From Defluviitaleaceae bacterium (GTDB lineage: Bacteria; Bacillota; Clostridia; Lachnospirales; WRAX01): a DNA stretch of 13,275 nucleotides. The notes under the pieces were generated by a model, which was not told the origin of the DNA, ran no database searches, and saw only the letters and a list, made by a program, of their open reading frames with translations. Positions 1 through 7,590 of the stretch are shown here, one piece after another (position 1 is the stretch's first letter; every line of letters begins with the position of its first letter). Both the position numbers and the translations under genes were made by a program. The DNA is taken from positions 1 to 13,275 of the forward strand of contig WRBU01000008.1 of NCBI GenBank assembly GCA_009784355.1. Reading direction: 5' to 3'.

Positions 1-1025
1 AAGGACTGTACATTCTCTGGTCTTCTAATTTCTTCCAGCTCCATATCCTCGTGGGTAATTTCGTGCTGTATTGCAGTAATGGCCTTTTTGCGCTCTACAC
101 GTGTACCAAGGAAAATCAAAAGACCGCCAAATGGCACAAAAAACCATCGCAACCCACCAAAAATACCTAAAAAAGCAATCGCACCGCCTGCAATATAAAG
201 AACAACACCTTGGCTAAAAATCTGTCCCACAAGCTGCTTTGTAACACCGTCGTCTGCCTTTGTTTTTGTTACCAAAATACCCGTAGCAACAGCTATTAGC
301 AGAGCAGGTATTTGACCAACAAGTCCATCACCAATAGTCATAAGCGAAAATACTTGAAACGCTTCACCAAATGGTAATTCCGGACCGCCGTAAAGCCCCG
401 TCATGCCCATTATTGTGCCGCCAATAAGATTTATAAGGGTAAGAAGTATTGCCGCAACAGCATTGTTTTTAACAAACTTCGCCGCACCATCCATAGCACC
501 GTGAAAACTTGCTTCGTCTGTAATTTTTTTGCGGCGTTCCCTTGCTTCTTCATCGGTAATTGCACCGGCATTAAGGTCGGCATCCACCGCCATTTGCTTA
601 CCGGGCATAGCGTCAAGAGTAAAGCGGGCAGAAACCTCCGCCACACGCTCGGAACCCTTTGTAATAACCAAAAAGTTTACAATAATTATAGCGGCAAACA
701 TAATGAAACCAAGAACCAAATTTCCGCCAACAACAACTTCGCCAAAGGTTGCAATAACGCCACCTGCGTAGCCTTGTCCCAAAATTAGACGCATGGCAGA
801 TATATTTAGCACCAAACCAAAAAGAGTGGCAATAAGCAAGATGGTCGGAAAAGATGCCATTTCCATTGCTTCTTTGGCATAAAGAGCATTAAGTAAAATC
901 AAGAGGGCAAGCCCGATATTAATCATAAGCAAAAAGTCCATCATTCCAGCAGGAATGGGAACAATCATTACAAGGACTATCAAAACAATGCCTATACCTA
1001 TTAAGCCTTCACGTGCAAATTTCAT
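1..1025 (-). CDS. flhA: FlhA, flagellar export gate protein (5' part, truncated by window edge)
   Basis: FlhA is the large inner-membrane component of the flagellar type III export gate; its N-terminal half forms the membrane channel and its C-terminal cytoplasmic half docks substrates and chaperones. I translated 341 residues before the window ends, about half of the usual ~690. The N-terminus MKFAREGLIGIGIV leads into hydrophobic segments near residues 10-30, 32-48, 60-82 and 100-121. A conserved cytoplasmic loop follows with the FHIPEP-family signature at 134-153 (RFTLDAMPGKQMAVDADLNA) and the MDGAAKFV motif carrying the conserved Asp179. More membrane segments then include IGDGLVGQIPALLIAVATG near 231-249. 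An AAGGAGGTGG ribosome site at 1031-1040 sits five bases before the ATG. It is the last gene seen in the operon, 57 bases after flhB. Identity is certain; only the C-terminal domain is unseen. Confidence 0.97.
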   Translation of the reverse strand, partial: MKFAREGLIGIGIVLIVLVMIVPIPAGMMDFLLMINIGLALLILLNALYAKEAMEMASFPTILLIATLFGLVLNISAMRLILGQGYAGGVIATFGEVVVGGNLVLGFIMFAAIIIVNFLVITKGSERVAEVSARFTLDAMPGKQMAVDADLNAGAITDEEARERRKKITDEASFHGAMDGAAKFVKNNAVAAILLTLINLIGGTIMGMTGLYGGPELPFGEAFQVFSLMTIGDGLVGQIPALLIAVATGILVTKTKADDGVTKQLVGQIFSQGVVLYIAGGAIAFLGIFGGLRWFFVPFGGLLIFLGTRVERKKAITAIQHEITHEDMELEEIRRPENVQS

Positions 1026-1082
1026 CTTTTCCACCTCCTTATCTCGGTGATTATTGCATCAACATTTTATATCTGCATCCCT

Positions 1083-2225
1083 CTACGAAATTACTGCGGG
1101 TGTATTTTTAATACTATATACATAAGCCAAGATTTCGGCAACAGCTTGCCAAAGCTCGGCAGGGATTTCTTCTCCAACATCCACTACGCTGTATAATGTG
1201 CGTGCAAGCGGCTTGTTTTCAACAATCATAACTTCATTTTCATTTGCTGCGTCTCTAATTTTTTGAGCCATATGGTCCGCGCCTTTTGCAACGAGTATCG
1301 GCGCACGAACGCTTAATCTATCATAACGCACAGCACAGGCAAAATGCGTTGGGTTTGTTATTACAACATCCGCCGTCGGAACTTCCTGCATCATTCGCCG
1401 CATAGATGTTTCACGCATTTTTTGACGTATCTTTGATTTTATAAGAGGGTCACCTTCTGTTTGTTTGTATTCATCTTTAATTTCTTGCTTGGTCATTCGC
1501 AACTCTTTTTCATGCTTCCACCTATTGTAGGCATAATCCAGCCCTGCCACAAAGATGTACAAAATGCCTACGGTAACACCAACATTCACCAAAATACTGC
1601 CGACAACACCCACCGCAACCATCAAGTCATAGTGATACAGCATCATCAAGTGCTCAATTTCACCAATCAGCACAAAATATATCACCGTAAGAATTACCGT
1701 AAACTTTATCACCGTTTTAAACAGCTCTATAAAAATTTTCATAGAAAAAATCTTTTTGATGCCTTTTTTGGGGCTTATTTTGGAAAACTTTGGCTTCAAT
1801 GGCTTTAAGGTCGGATTCCAGCCCACCTGCATCACATTGATAAAAAGCCCTATCGCCATTATAACCATTGCAAGAGGCAATACTAACAAAATTATTTGTC
1901 CAAACATTTGCCAAATATGATAGCTTATGCGAGGTATACTCATAACATCGTTTACATTTCCTATTTGTACAAAATTATAGGTCACCATTTCTGAAAGCCG
2001 TGTAAAAATTCCGGGAACAAACACTCGTAAAGCTAGGAAAGCCGCTATAAACAGCACAGCAGTTCCTATTTCTTGCGACTGCGCAACCTGACCTTCCTCA
2101 CGAGCTTTTTTTCGCCTTTTCGGTGTCGCTTTTTCTGTTTTTTCTTGAGCAGCTTGGTCAAAAAAGCTCAAATTCATAGGGATGACTATATATGCGTTTA
2201 ATATGCGGCTTCTGGTTGCATCCAT
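1083..2225 (-). CDS. flhB: FlhB, export-gate specificity switch protein
   Basis: FlhB is the export-gate subunit that switches secretion from rod/hook to filament substrates after cleaving itself at an NPTH motif. Here the motif is NPTH at residues 291-294, preceded by the family context VPTADVVIT. The conserved N-terminal EKTEKATPKRRKKAREEGQV spans 28-47, and four membrane spans follow (about 53-75, 110-132, 170-188, 203-228). At 380 aa it is slightly longer than usual. The start is ambiguous. The ATG at 2225 has GGAGG at 2236-2240 and overlaps the end of fliR by 28 bases, adding about 16 residues not typical of the family. The ATG at 2177 gives the family-like MNLSFFDQ start but has no visible ribosome site. 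I chose 2225 because of the ribosome site. The product is certain, the start is not. Confidence 0.95.
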   Translation of the reverse strand: MDATRSRILNAYIVIPMNLSFFDQAAQEKTEKATPKRRKKAREEGQVAQSQEIGTAVLFIAAFLALRVFVPGIFTRLSEMVTYNFVQIGNVNDVMSIPRISYHIWQMFGQIILLVLPLAMVIMAIGLFINVMQVGWNPTLKPLKPKFSKISPKKGIKKIFSMKIFIELFKTVIKFTVILTVIYFVLIGEIEHLMMLYHYDLMVAVGVVGSILVNVGVTVGILYIFVAGLDYAYNRWKHEKELRMTKQEIKDEYKQTEGDPLIKSKIRQKMRETSMRRMMQEVPTADVVITNPTHFACAVRYDRLSVRAPILVAKGADHMAQKIRDAANENEVMIVENKPLARTLYSVVDVGEEIPAELWQAVAEILAYVYSIKNTPAVIS

Positions 2226-3013
2226 ATAATCATCGCCTCCATATACTGCACAATTTCAATAAAGATGTTTTCAAAGGCATTTGCCAAAAATGGTAATGAT
2301 ACAAAAACAATCACCAATCCAACAATAACCTTTATCGGCATACCTACAACAAACACATTCATTTGGGGTACCGCTTTAACCAAAATTCCCAAAACAAAGT
2401 TTACAACCATTATTGTTCCAACAATTGGTAAAGCTATGCCAAAGCCTGTCCTAAAATAACTCACGGTTATTTCCACAAACACAGCAGCAAGTGTTGCGTT
2501 GTCTGCCACAAACGCCGCCCCTAAACCAAGTTCACCAAAACTAGAAAAGAATACCCCAATAACAAATTGTAATGCACCTGTTGCTATAAAAAGCATAGAG
2601 ATTACAAGATAATAAAAATTACCTGTTACGGGCATTTGCCCTCCTCCAAAAGGGTCCATAACATATGCCATGCTAAATCCCATTTGAAAATCAGCTAATT
2701 GTCCAACAAAATGGAAAATGGAAAATATCATCATTATAACAAGCCCTAATATCAAGCCTATCATAAATTCTTGCAGAAGCAAAACTCCAAAAGACCAAAT
2801 AGTCGGGTCGTAGGCTGGCAAAGTTACCGAATTTGAAACAAATGCTAAAAGTGCCATTGCAATCGAAAAGACTAATCTTAACGGCACGGGGATGTTTTGT
2901 CCTGACATTATAGGCATTACAATAAAAAACCCCATAACACGAACGAAAACAGCCATAAAAACATCTACATTGAGGTATAGCTCCATTAAAGTTTGCGAGG
3001 CAGCAATATCCAT
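2198..3013 (-). CDS. fliR: FliR, flagellar export gate protein
   Basis: FliR is the polytopic membrane subunit that assembles with FliP and FliQ into the export-gate core complex. The 271-residue product is hydrophobic throughout and close to the usual ~260. Family features include PVPLRLVFSIAMALL near residue 43-57, MAYVMDPFGGG near 115-125 and the highly conserved AVPQMNVFVVGMPIKV at 214-229. The ATG at 3013 is preceded by AGAGGTGAG, which overlaps the stop codon of fliQ, so the two are probably translationally coupled. The 3' end overlaps the probable start of flhB. Confidence 0.96.
   Translation of the reverse strand: MDIAASQTLMELYLNVDVFMAVFVRVMGFFIVMPIMSGQNIPVPLRLVFSIAMALLAFVSNSVTLPAYDPTIWSFGVLLLQEFMIGLILGLVIMMIFSIFHFVGQLADFQMGFSMAYVMDPFGGGQMPVTGNFYYLVISMLFIATGALQFVIGVFFSSFGELGLGAAFVADNATLAAVFVEITVSYFRTGFGIALPIVGTIMVVNFVLGILVKAVPQMNVFVVGMPIKVIVGLVIVFVSLPFLANAFENIFIEIVQYMEAMIIWMQPEAAY
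2236..2240 (-). promoter_or_regulatory. Ribosome binding site supporting the upstream flhB start
   Basis: On the minus strand GGAGG lies inside the fliR coding sequence, ten bases before the ATG at 2225. No comparable site precedes the family-typical alternative start at 2177. This site is the reason for choosing the longer FlhB. An ATG at 2233 is closer but lies in the fliR frame. Confidence 0.6.
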
Positions 3014-3025
3014 AGCAACTCACCT

Positions 3026-3298
3026 CTAATTAAACAAATGGTGCGGAATGTTTTCAAATAAATTTTGTACAAATTCAACTAAATTAGTAATCATCCAATT
3101 TCCAAAAATCATCAGTGCCAAGAAAACCGCCAAAATTTTTGGTACAAAAGCAAGTGTGGCTTCTTGTATGGACGTGATGGCTTGAAACAATGAAACCAAA
3201 ACGCCAACAACAAGCCCTAAAATAAGTGGCGGGGCAGCCGTTGTTATAACCGTCCATATAGCTCCTTGCATTACTGATATAATGTTTTCTTGCGACAT
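3026..3298 (-). CDS. fliQ: FliQ, flagellar export gate protein
   Basis: FliQ is a small two-span membrane protein packed around FliP and FliR in the export gate. The 90-residue length matches the family exactly. The first hydrophobic helix is about residues 13-38 and the second about 51-76. Between them is the conserved segment SLFQAITSIQEATLAFVPKI (36-55). The ATG at 3298 has a strong AGGAGGTG site a few bases upstream, at about 3304-3312. That site is intact even though the DNA just upstream is occupied by a long foldback repeat separating this gene from fliP by 186 bases, so FliQ translation should be independent of fliP. Confidence 0.97.
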   Translation of the reverse strand: MSQENIISVMQGAIWTVITTAAPPLILGLVVGVLVSLFQAITSIQEATLAFVPKILAVFLALMIFGNWMITNLVEFVQNLFENIPHHLFN

Positions 3299-3324
3299 GC
3301 CTCACACCTCCTAATTTTAGATAG

Positions 3325-3478
3325 CCTCTACTAACCTGCTTTCGTCAGATTTTTGAGCATAATTTTTAAAAGATTGGTGCTTGACGAAAACGGGCGTACC
3401 CATAGGTACGGGCGTTTTTGGCAAGTGTCAAGATTTGGAAAATTTGCCAAAAAGATGATGGAATGAGGTTAATAGAGG
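3325..3478. repeat. Long imperfect inverted repeat (MITE-like foldback) between fliP and fliQ
   Basis: The left arm at 3325-3400 (76 bases) and the reverse complement of the right arm at 3405-3478 (74 bases) align over their whole length with a few small gaps. The centre is the 4-base loop CATA. The outer ends are CCTCTACTAACC (3325-3336) and GGTTAATAGAGG (3467-3478), matching at 11 of 12 positions. The inner ends around GTACC/GGTAC and ACG/CGT are also well conserved. The element fills the space between the fliP stop codon and the fliQ ribosome site. I see no ORF in it, no convincing target-site duplication, and no T-run that would make it a standard intrinsic terminator. A decayed MITE-like insertion is my inference. 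Confidence 0.75.
3415..3453. repeat. Alternative 10-base stem inside the foldback
   Basis: TTTTTGGCAA at 3415-3424 and TTGCCAAAAA at 3444-3453 are perfect inverted repeats separated by 19 bases. This stem lies within the right arm of the long foldback and uses bases that would otherwise pair with the left arm, so the RNA could fold in two mutually exclusive ways. Confidence 0.5.
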
Positions 3479-3484
3479 TTGTCT

Positions 3485-4357
3485 TTAGCCGTAGTCAGTT
3501 ACGAATGTAGCTATGCCCGTGCTTATAACCAGTCGCCATCCATCCACCAAAACAAACAACATAACCTTAAACGGAAGCGAAATCATAACAGGCGGAAGCA
3601 TCATCATACCCATAGCCATTAAGACCGAAGCTGTAACCATGTCTATTATTATAAAGGGGATAAAGATAAAAACCCCAAAAGCAAAGCCAATAGCAAGTTC
3701 GTGCAAAATAAATGCGGGTATCAAGACAAAGTTTGGTATGGTGTCTACATCTGTAATAAATCCATCTTCTACTTCCAAGTCAATTCCTGCAATATCTGCA
3801 AAAAAGATTATATTTTCGCCAAGTCCTGAACCTGCTTGACTTTGACCAAGCATAAAATTGCGAATAGCACCCATAGCATTATCTATGGCTTCTGAGGTGC
3901 TTATTTCTCCTGCCATAAGTGGCTGGAATGCGGTTTCGTTCATTTCTTCTATAGCTGGATTCATTAAAAATATTGTAAGCATAAGGGCAAGCCCGATAAG
4001 AACCGTGTTTGGCGGCATTTGCTGTGTGCCAAGCCCAGAGCGTAAAAACGAAAAGATAATGATAAGACGTGTAAAGGTGGTCATAACAACGAGTATTGAC
4101 GGCAGCAATACTATGAAAACAGATAAAAACAAAATTTGCAGCGTTGCAGAGCCCGTTAAGTCTTCATCCCCTTCGTTAGGAGCAAAAAGAAAAATATTAA
4201 CCGTGCCTGCGTCATCAGTTAGTCCTGCTGCCTCCACTTCGGTTTGTCTAAATATCAAAACAAAGCACAACAAGGCGAAAACCAAGACGCACATTCTCAG
4301 GATTTGCAAAGCAAATTTTGTCCCGAAGTTTTTTTCTGCGACCAAGGCGTTCACCAC
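3485..4357 (-). CDS. fliP: FliP, flagellar export gate pore protein
   Basis: FliP forms the pentameric core of the export gate with FliQ and FliR. The 290-residue product has a hydrophobic leader ending near VEAAG (41-45), consistent with the signal peptide found in this family. The conserved block TRLIIIFSFLRSGLGTQQMPPN spans 96-117. The C-terminal block from PAFILHELAIGFAFGVF (about 214-230) runs to LPFKVMLFVLVDGW (261-274). The start is uncertain: GTG at 4357 lacks a good ribosome site, and TTG or ATG codons downstream (for example Met22) would still leave a leader. Unusually, the loop after RNFML (166-170) lacks the charged residues typical of the family and reads GQSQAGSGLGEN instead. 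Identity is secure. Confidence 0.95.
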   Translation of the reverse strand: MVNALVAEKNFGTKFALQILRMCVLVFALLCFVLIFRQTEVEAAGLTDDAGTVNIFLFAPNEGDEDLTGSATLQILFLSVFIVLLPSILVVMTTFTRLIIIFSFLRSGLGTQQMPPNTVLIGLALMLTIFLMNPAIEEMNETAFQPLMAGEISTSEAIDNAMGAIRNFMLGQSQAGSGLGENIIFFADIAGIDLEVEDGFITDVDTIPNFVLIPAFILHELAIGFAFGVFIFIPFIIIDMVTASVLMAMGMMMLPPVMISLPFKVMLFVLVDGWRLVISTGIATFVTDYG

Positions 4358-4381
4358 TCTACTTTATGAATTTATCTACCG

Positions 4382-4858
4382 TTACTCGTTAGAAGAATCT
4401 TGCTCTTCGCCTTTCTTCTTTGGCAAGATTTTTGACAAAACTTTGTCAAAAGATACGTACGACGGGTTTTTCCCTTGTTCTATTGTTACAGATTCTGCAT
4501 CAACCTCGCCAAGGGATACTATATTGCCACGACTAACCCCTATTAAAAAAAATTTATCGCCAACTTTTATAAGCTGGATTGTGCTTTGCACGCCTACACC
4601 AATTGCTTCAATTATTTTAATATTGCGGTCAGCTTTGACACCGCCTCTAGCACGTCCAATAAGGCGTAAAGAAAAATACGCTAAAAGAACGACAAAAACC
4701 AAAGCCACAGCAAAGCCTAAAAAGGCAGTAATTGTGCTTGATGAGCCAGAGCCTGCATATATACCAACGCTCGTGGCTTCGGTTGTGCCAACTTGTATGC
4801 CTGCGGCACTTTGGTTTGTTGCACTACCATTTAAAGCATCGTAAGAAAAAGCTGTCAT
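4382..4858 (-). CDS. fliO: FliO, export-gate assembly protein
   Basis: FliO (FliZ in Bacillus subtilis) is a poorly conserved single-span membrane protein that helps stabilise FliP during gate assembly. The 158-residue product has a Ser/Gly/Thr-rich N-terminal segment, one membrane helix at about 42-65 (ITAFLGFAVALVFVVLLAYF), and a cytoplasmic domain with IKIIEAIGVGVQSTIQLIKV and FFLIGVSRGNIVSLGEV, the usual FliO pattern. The C-terminus is Lys- and Glu-rich. The ATG at 4858 is five bases after the cheY stop, with only a weak GGGTAGG site, suggesting coupling to cheY translation. Position between cheY and fliP supports the call. Confidence 0.92.
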   Translation of the reverse strand: MTAFSYDALNGSATNQSAAGIQVGTTEATSVGIYAGSGSSSTITAFLGFAVALVFVVLLAYFSLRLIGRARGGVKADRNIKIIEAIGVGVQSTIQLIKVGDKFFLIGVSRGNIVSLGEVDAESVTIEQGKNPSYVSFDKVLSKILPKKKGEEQDSSNE

Positions 4859-4863
4859 TTCGC

Positions 4864-5226
4864 CTACCCAATAACCTTTGCAACGGCCTCCAAAACTCTA
4901 TCATGCTGGAAAGGCTTAACAATAAAATCGCGAGCCCCCGCTTGAATAGACTCTATAACCATAGACTGCTGACCCATAGCAGAACACATAACAACAAGAG
5001 CATTAGCATCAAAATCTTTTATTGCTTTGGTAGCTTGTATACCATTCATTTCTGGCATAGTTATGTCCATTATTGTAAGCATAGGCTTTAATTCTTTGTA
5101 CTTTTCAACAGCTTTTGCACCGTTTTCTGCCTCGCCAACTACATCATAACCGTTTTTTGTAAGGATGTCCTTTAACATCATGCGCATGATAGCAGCGTCA
5201 TCGACAAGCAAGATTGTTTTTGCCAT
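4864..5226 (-). CDS. cheY: CheY, chemotaxis response regulator
   Basis: CheY is a single-domain receiver that is phosphorylated by CheA and then binds FliM and FliY at the flagellar switch. The 120-residue product contains all catalytic residues: the acidic pair Asp9-Asp10, phospho-acceptor Asp54 in MDITMPEMNG, Ser82 as the switch Ser/Thr, and Lys104-Pro105. There is no output domain. An AAAGGAGAGGG ribosome site precedes the ATG at 5226. It follows fliY by 53 bases and precedes fliO by five, the arrangement seen in Bacillus and clostridial flagellar operons, which supports a motor role rather than a role in another two-component system. Confidence 0.97.
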   Translation of the reverse strand: MAKTILLVDDAAIMRMMLKDILTKNGYDVVGEAENGAKAVEKYKELKPMLTIMDITMPEMNGIQATKAIKDFDANALVVMCSAMGQQSMVIESIQAGARDFIVKPFQHDRVLEAVAKVIG

Positions 5227-5279
5227 ATTTCCCTCTCCTTTTTGTACACTGATAAAATTTTAGACCTTCATTAAATATA

Positions 5280-6569
5280 TTATATCCTATGTTCTGCATT
5301 AACAATATCTGTTACCCTTATACCAAAGTTTTCGTCAATAACAACAACTTCGCCTTTTGCCACAAACTTACCATTAACCAAAATGTCAATAGGCTCTCCC
5401 GCTAATTTGTTAAGCTCTATGATGCTGCCTGGTGAAAACTCCAAAATCTCTTTGATTTTTCTGGTTGTGCGCCCTAGCTCTACCGTAACTTCCAGAGGTA
5501 CGTCCATAATAATCTCGATATTTTCTTTTTGTTGCACAAAATTACCCATGTCAAAACTCTGAAATTGAGCAGGTTGTGTAGCCACTTGTTGCGGTGGAGG
5601 AGCATATCCTTGAGGTGGCATTTGATACCCCTGTGGTGGAGCGTAATATCCTTGTGGTGGTGGGGCATAGTAGCCCTGCGGTGCTTCCATATGTTGTGTA
5701 GGTTGTTGCATTGCTACATTAGCCATATTAGCCTCCGCTGGTTGTGGTTGTGGTGCTGGTTGAAGTGGTGCATTTTGAGCAGCTTGTTGTTGCGGTGGTG
5801 CTTGCGCCGCTTGTGCTGCCGCTGCTCCCTGTGCTGCTTCCGCCGGCATTTCTTGCTCGCCCGTCATAAATGATGTCATGGTGTCCACCATACGCTTTGC
5901 AAAGTCCATCGGCAAAAGCTGCATGATATTAGAATCTATAAAAGTGCCAATTTCCATTCTAAACTTAATGCTAACCACATATTCTTCTTCAAAACCAAGA
6001 TTTTGTAAAAGTTCCTGACTATTAAAGTCTATGATGGATGCCACAGGTGTCGCTATGTCAACCTTTGTATCTACCAAAGACGCAAGTGAGGTGCTGGAAG
6101 AACCTATCATTTGGTTCATGGCTTCTTGTATGGCAGAAATATCCATCTCGTTAAGCTCTTCTTCTTCGTTTACCTCGCCGCCCCATCCCATCATTAGGCT
6201 GGTTATAACTTTAACGTCCAAATTATTTAACAATAGAACATTTGTGCCTTTTATTCCCTCAACATAGTCTACTCTAATGCCTACGCATGGTTTTTCATAG
6301 TCGCTGCCCAAATCTCTTATATTTATTACACTTACCTCAGGGGTGGTTATCATAACCCTTTGTCCCAAAAGCGCAAAGAGGGTTGTAGCAGATGTCCCTA
6401 TGCTTATATTTCCGAGTTCTCCCAAAACGTCTTTTTCTCGGGAGGTTAGCATGTTGCTAAGATTTTCGTCGCTTAAAGCACCTGCAGTATCGCCGCTATC
6501 AGCTTCGTCATCACCGCCTACACCGCCTAACAACGCATTAATTTCTTCTTGAGAAAGCATGTCTGACAT
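5280..6569 (-). CDS. fliY: FliY, flagellar switch protein (CheC-like phosphatase fused to FliN)
   Basis: FliY is the Gram-positive switch component that contributes the FliN ring and dephosphorylates CheY-P. In 429 residues I see an N-terminal CheY-binding peptide (MSDMLSQEEINALLGG). A CheC-like domain follows with two E-x2-N active-site motifs, Glu51/Asn54 in GELGNISIG and Glu149/Asn152 in QEAMNQMIG. A Gln/Ala/Pro-rich linker spans about 243-343, and the FliN domain spans about 353-429 (MDVPLEVTVELGRTTRKIKE). The linker contains tandem PPQGYYAP-like repeats near 297-327. The ATG at 6569 has GGGAGG nine bases upstream, inside the 3' end of fliM; an upstream TTG at 6590 is in frame but less likely. 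Both active sites look intact. Confidence 0.96.
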   Translation of the reverse strand: MSDMLSQEEINALLGGVGGDDEADSGDTAGALSDENLSNMLTSREKDVLGELGNISIGTSATTLFALLGQRVMITTPEVSVINIRDLGSDYEKPCVGIRVDYVEGIKGTNVLLLNNLDVKVITSLMMGWGGEVNEEEELNEMDISAIQEAMNQMIGSSSTSLASLVDTKVDIATPVASIIDFNSQELLQNLGFEEEYVVSIKFRMEIGTFIDSNIMQLLPMDFAKRMVDTMTSFMTGEQEMPAEAAQGAAAAQAAQAPPQQQAAQNAPLQPAPQPQPAEANMANVAMQQPTQHMEAPQGYYAPPPQGYYAPPQGYQMPPQGYAPPPQQVATQPAQFQSFDMGNFVQQKENIEIIMDVPLEVTVELGRTTRKIKEILEFSPGSIIELNKLAGEPIDILVNGKFVAKGEVVVIDENFGIRVTDIVNAEHRI

Positions 6570-6573
6570 GGCT

Positions 6574-7557
6574 TTATTCCTCCCTTTCAATGAGTTTTGT
6601 TATTTGTATTGCATTTCGCCCTCGGTTTACGCCAGGCTTGGCATAAAATTTTTGCAAAGGACCTACAAAGACTTCTAATTCAGAGTCTACAAAGCTGTCT
6701 AGCAATATAACATCGCCTATATTAAGGTTTACAAAATCAGAAACCATTATATTGGTTTTGCCTAAAACCGTTGAAACCACAATATCTGCTGTTTCAATTT
6801 TTTGCTGCAAGTCTTCTACATAATCAACGCCATCAGATTCCATGCCTTGAGCAAACCAATACCTAGTATATAATCTATCGAGTACAGGGTCTATCACAGG
6901 TATCGGCAAACAAAAGTTCATCAATCCTTGCACATTTCCGACTTTTATAGATAGCGTAACCAAAGCAACTGTTTCTGTTGGCGGAATTATTTGTGCAAAT
7001 TGCGAGTTTGTTTCAATTTGATTGAGTTTTGGGCGCATAGCGATTACATTTTCCCATGTTTGCGGCAACGGAGTAAGCATGTGGCTCATAACTCGCTCTA
7101 ATAAGATTTTTTCTATTTCAGAAAAATCTCGCATGGTTTTAACACCTGTACCCGGACCACCCAAAATTCTATCGATGATAGCATATCCTATATTAGGCGA
7201 AAGTTCAAGTATTATCGAGCCTTTAAGCGGCAAAAGCTCCACCAAAGAAAGTATGCAAGGGTTTGCCAAAGCATTAGAAAACTCAAAGAAAGTAACTTGT
7301 TCTGCCGAAAGCACTTCCAACGACACATTTGTGCGCAAATACCCCGATAAAAACGATGTTAGCTGGCGGCAATAAGAGTCATACATAATCTCCAAAGTCC
7401 GCTGTTGTTCTTTATTCACCTTTTGTGGGCGAGCAAAGTCATAGGGCAAAATAGGTTTTTCTTTTGTATTTGCTGCGGAGTCGGCTTCAGGAGCAGTTCC
7501 TTCAGACAAACTTCGTAATAACTCGTCTATTTCAGATTGACTTAATACCTCAGACAT
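6574..7557 (-). CDS. fliM: FliM, flagellar motor switch protein
   Basis: FliM forms the middle of the cytoplasmic C-ring, receives CheY-P and contacts FliG. The 327-residue length is typical. The N-terminal CheY-P-binding peptide MSEVLSQSEIDELL is followed by a short linker, then a middle domain beginning near PYDFARPQKV (38-47), with the GGPG motif at 133-136 in IIDRILGGPGTG. A FliN-like C-terminal domain occupies roughly 245-325 (IETADIVVSTVLGKTNIMVSD). The ATG at 7557 is preceded by AGGTAGGTG. The last codons of the gene contain the fliY ribosome site, so the two switch proteins should be translationally coupled. Confidence 0.97.
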   Translation of the reverse strand: MSEVLSQSEIDELLRSLSEGTAPEADSAANTKEKPILPYDFARPQKVNKEQQRTLEIMYDSYCRQLTSFLSGYLRTNVSLEVLSAEQVTFFEFSNALANPCILSLVELLPLKGSIILELSPNIGYAIIDRILGGPGTGVKTMRDFSEIEKILLERVMSHMLTPLPQTWENVIAMRPKLNQIETNSQFAQIIPPTETVALVTLSIKVGNVQGLMNFCLPIPVIDPVLDRLYTRYWFAQGMESDGVDYVEDLQQKIETADIVVSTVLGKTNIMVSDFVNLNIGDVILLDSFVDSELEVFVGPLQKFYAKPGVNRGRNAIQITKLIEREE

Positions 7558-7590
7558 CTTGCACCTACCTTTATGCTAATTTTTGTGCAT

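Noticed and set aside
3380..3432. Intrinsic terminator between fliP and fliQ.
   Set aside because: The stem is strong but no U-run follows it on the transcribed (minus) strand, and essential export-gate genes lie downstream.
3858..4844. A 328-codon plus-strand open frame opposite fliP and fliO.
   Set aside because: It lies entirely antisense to two well-supported genes, has low-complexity Ile/Ser/Lys/Thr composition typical of reverse-strand shadows, and matches nothing I recognise.
5279..5305. A TATAAT (5279-5284) with TTGTTA upstream (5300-5305), possible promoter for cheY.
   Set aside because: The -35 matches only 4 of 6, the spacing is 15 bases, and the TATAAT overlaps the fliY stop region in AT-rich DNA. 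Too weak to list as a promoter.
5575..5700. CRISPR-like short repeats.
   Set aside because: The repeats are imperfect, without unique spacers, and encode an in-frame PQGY protein repeat in FliY.
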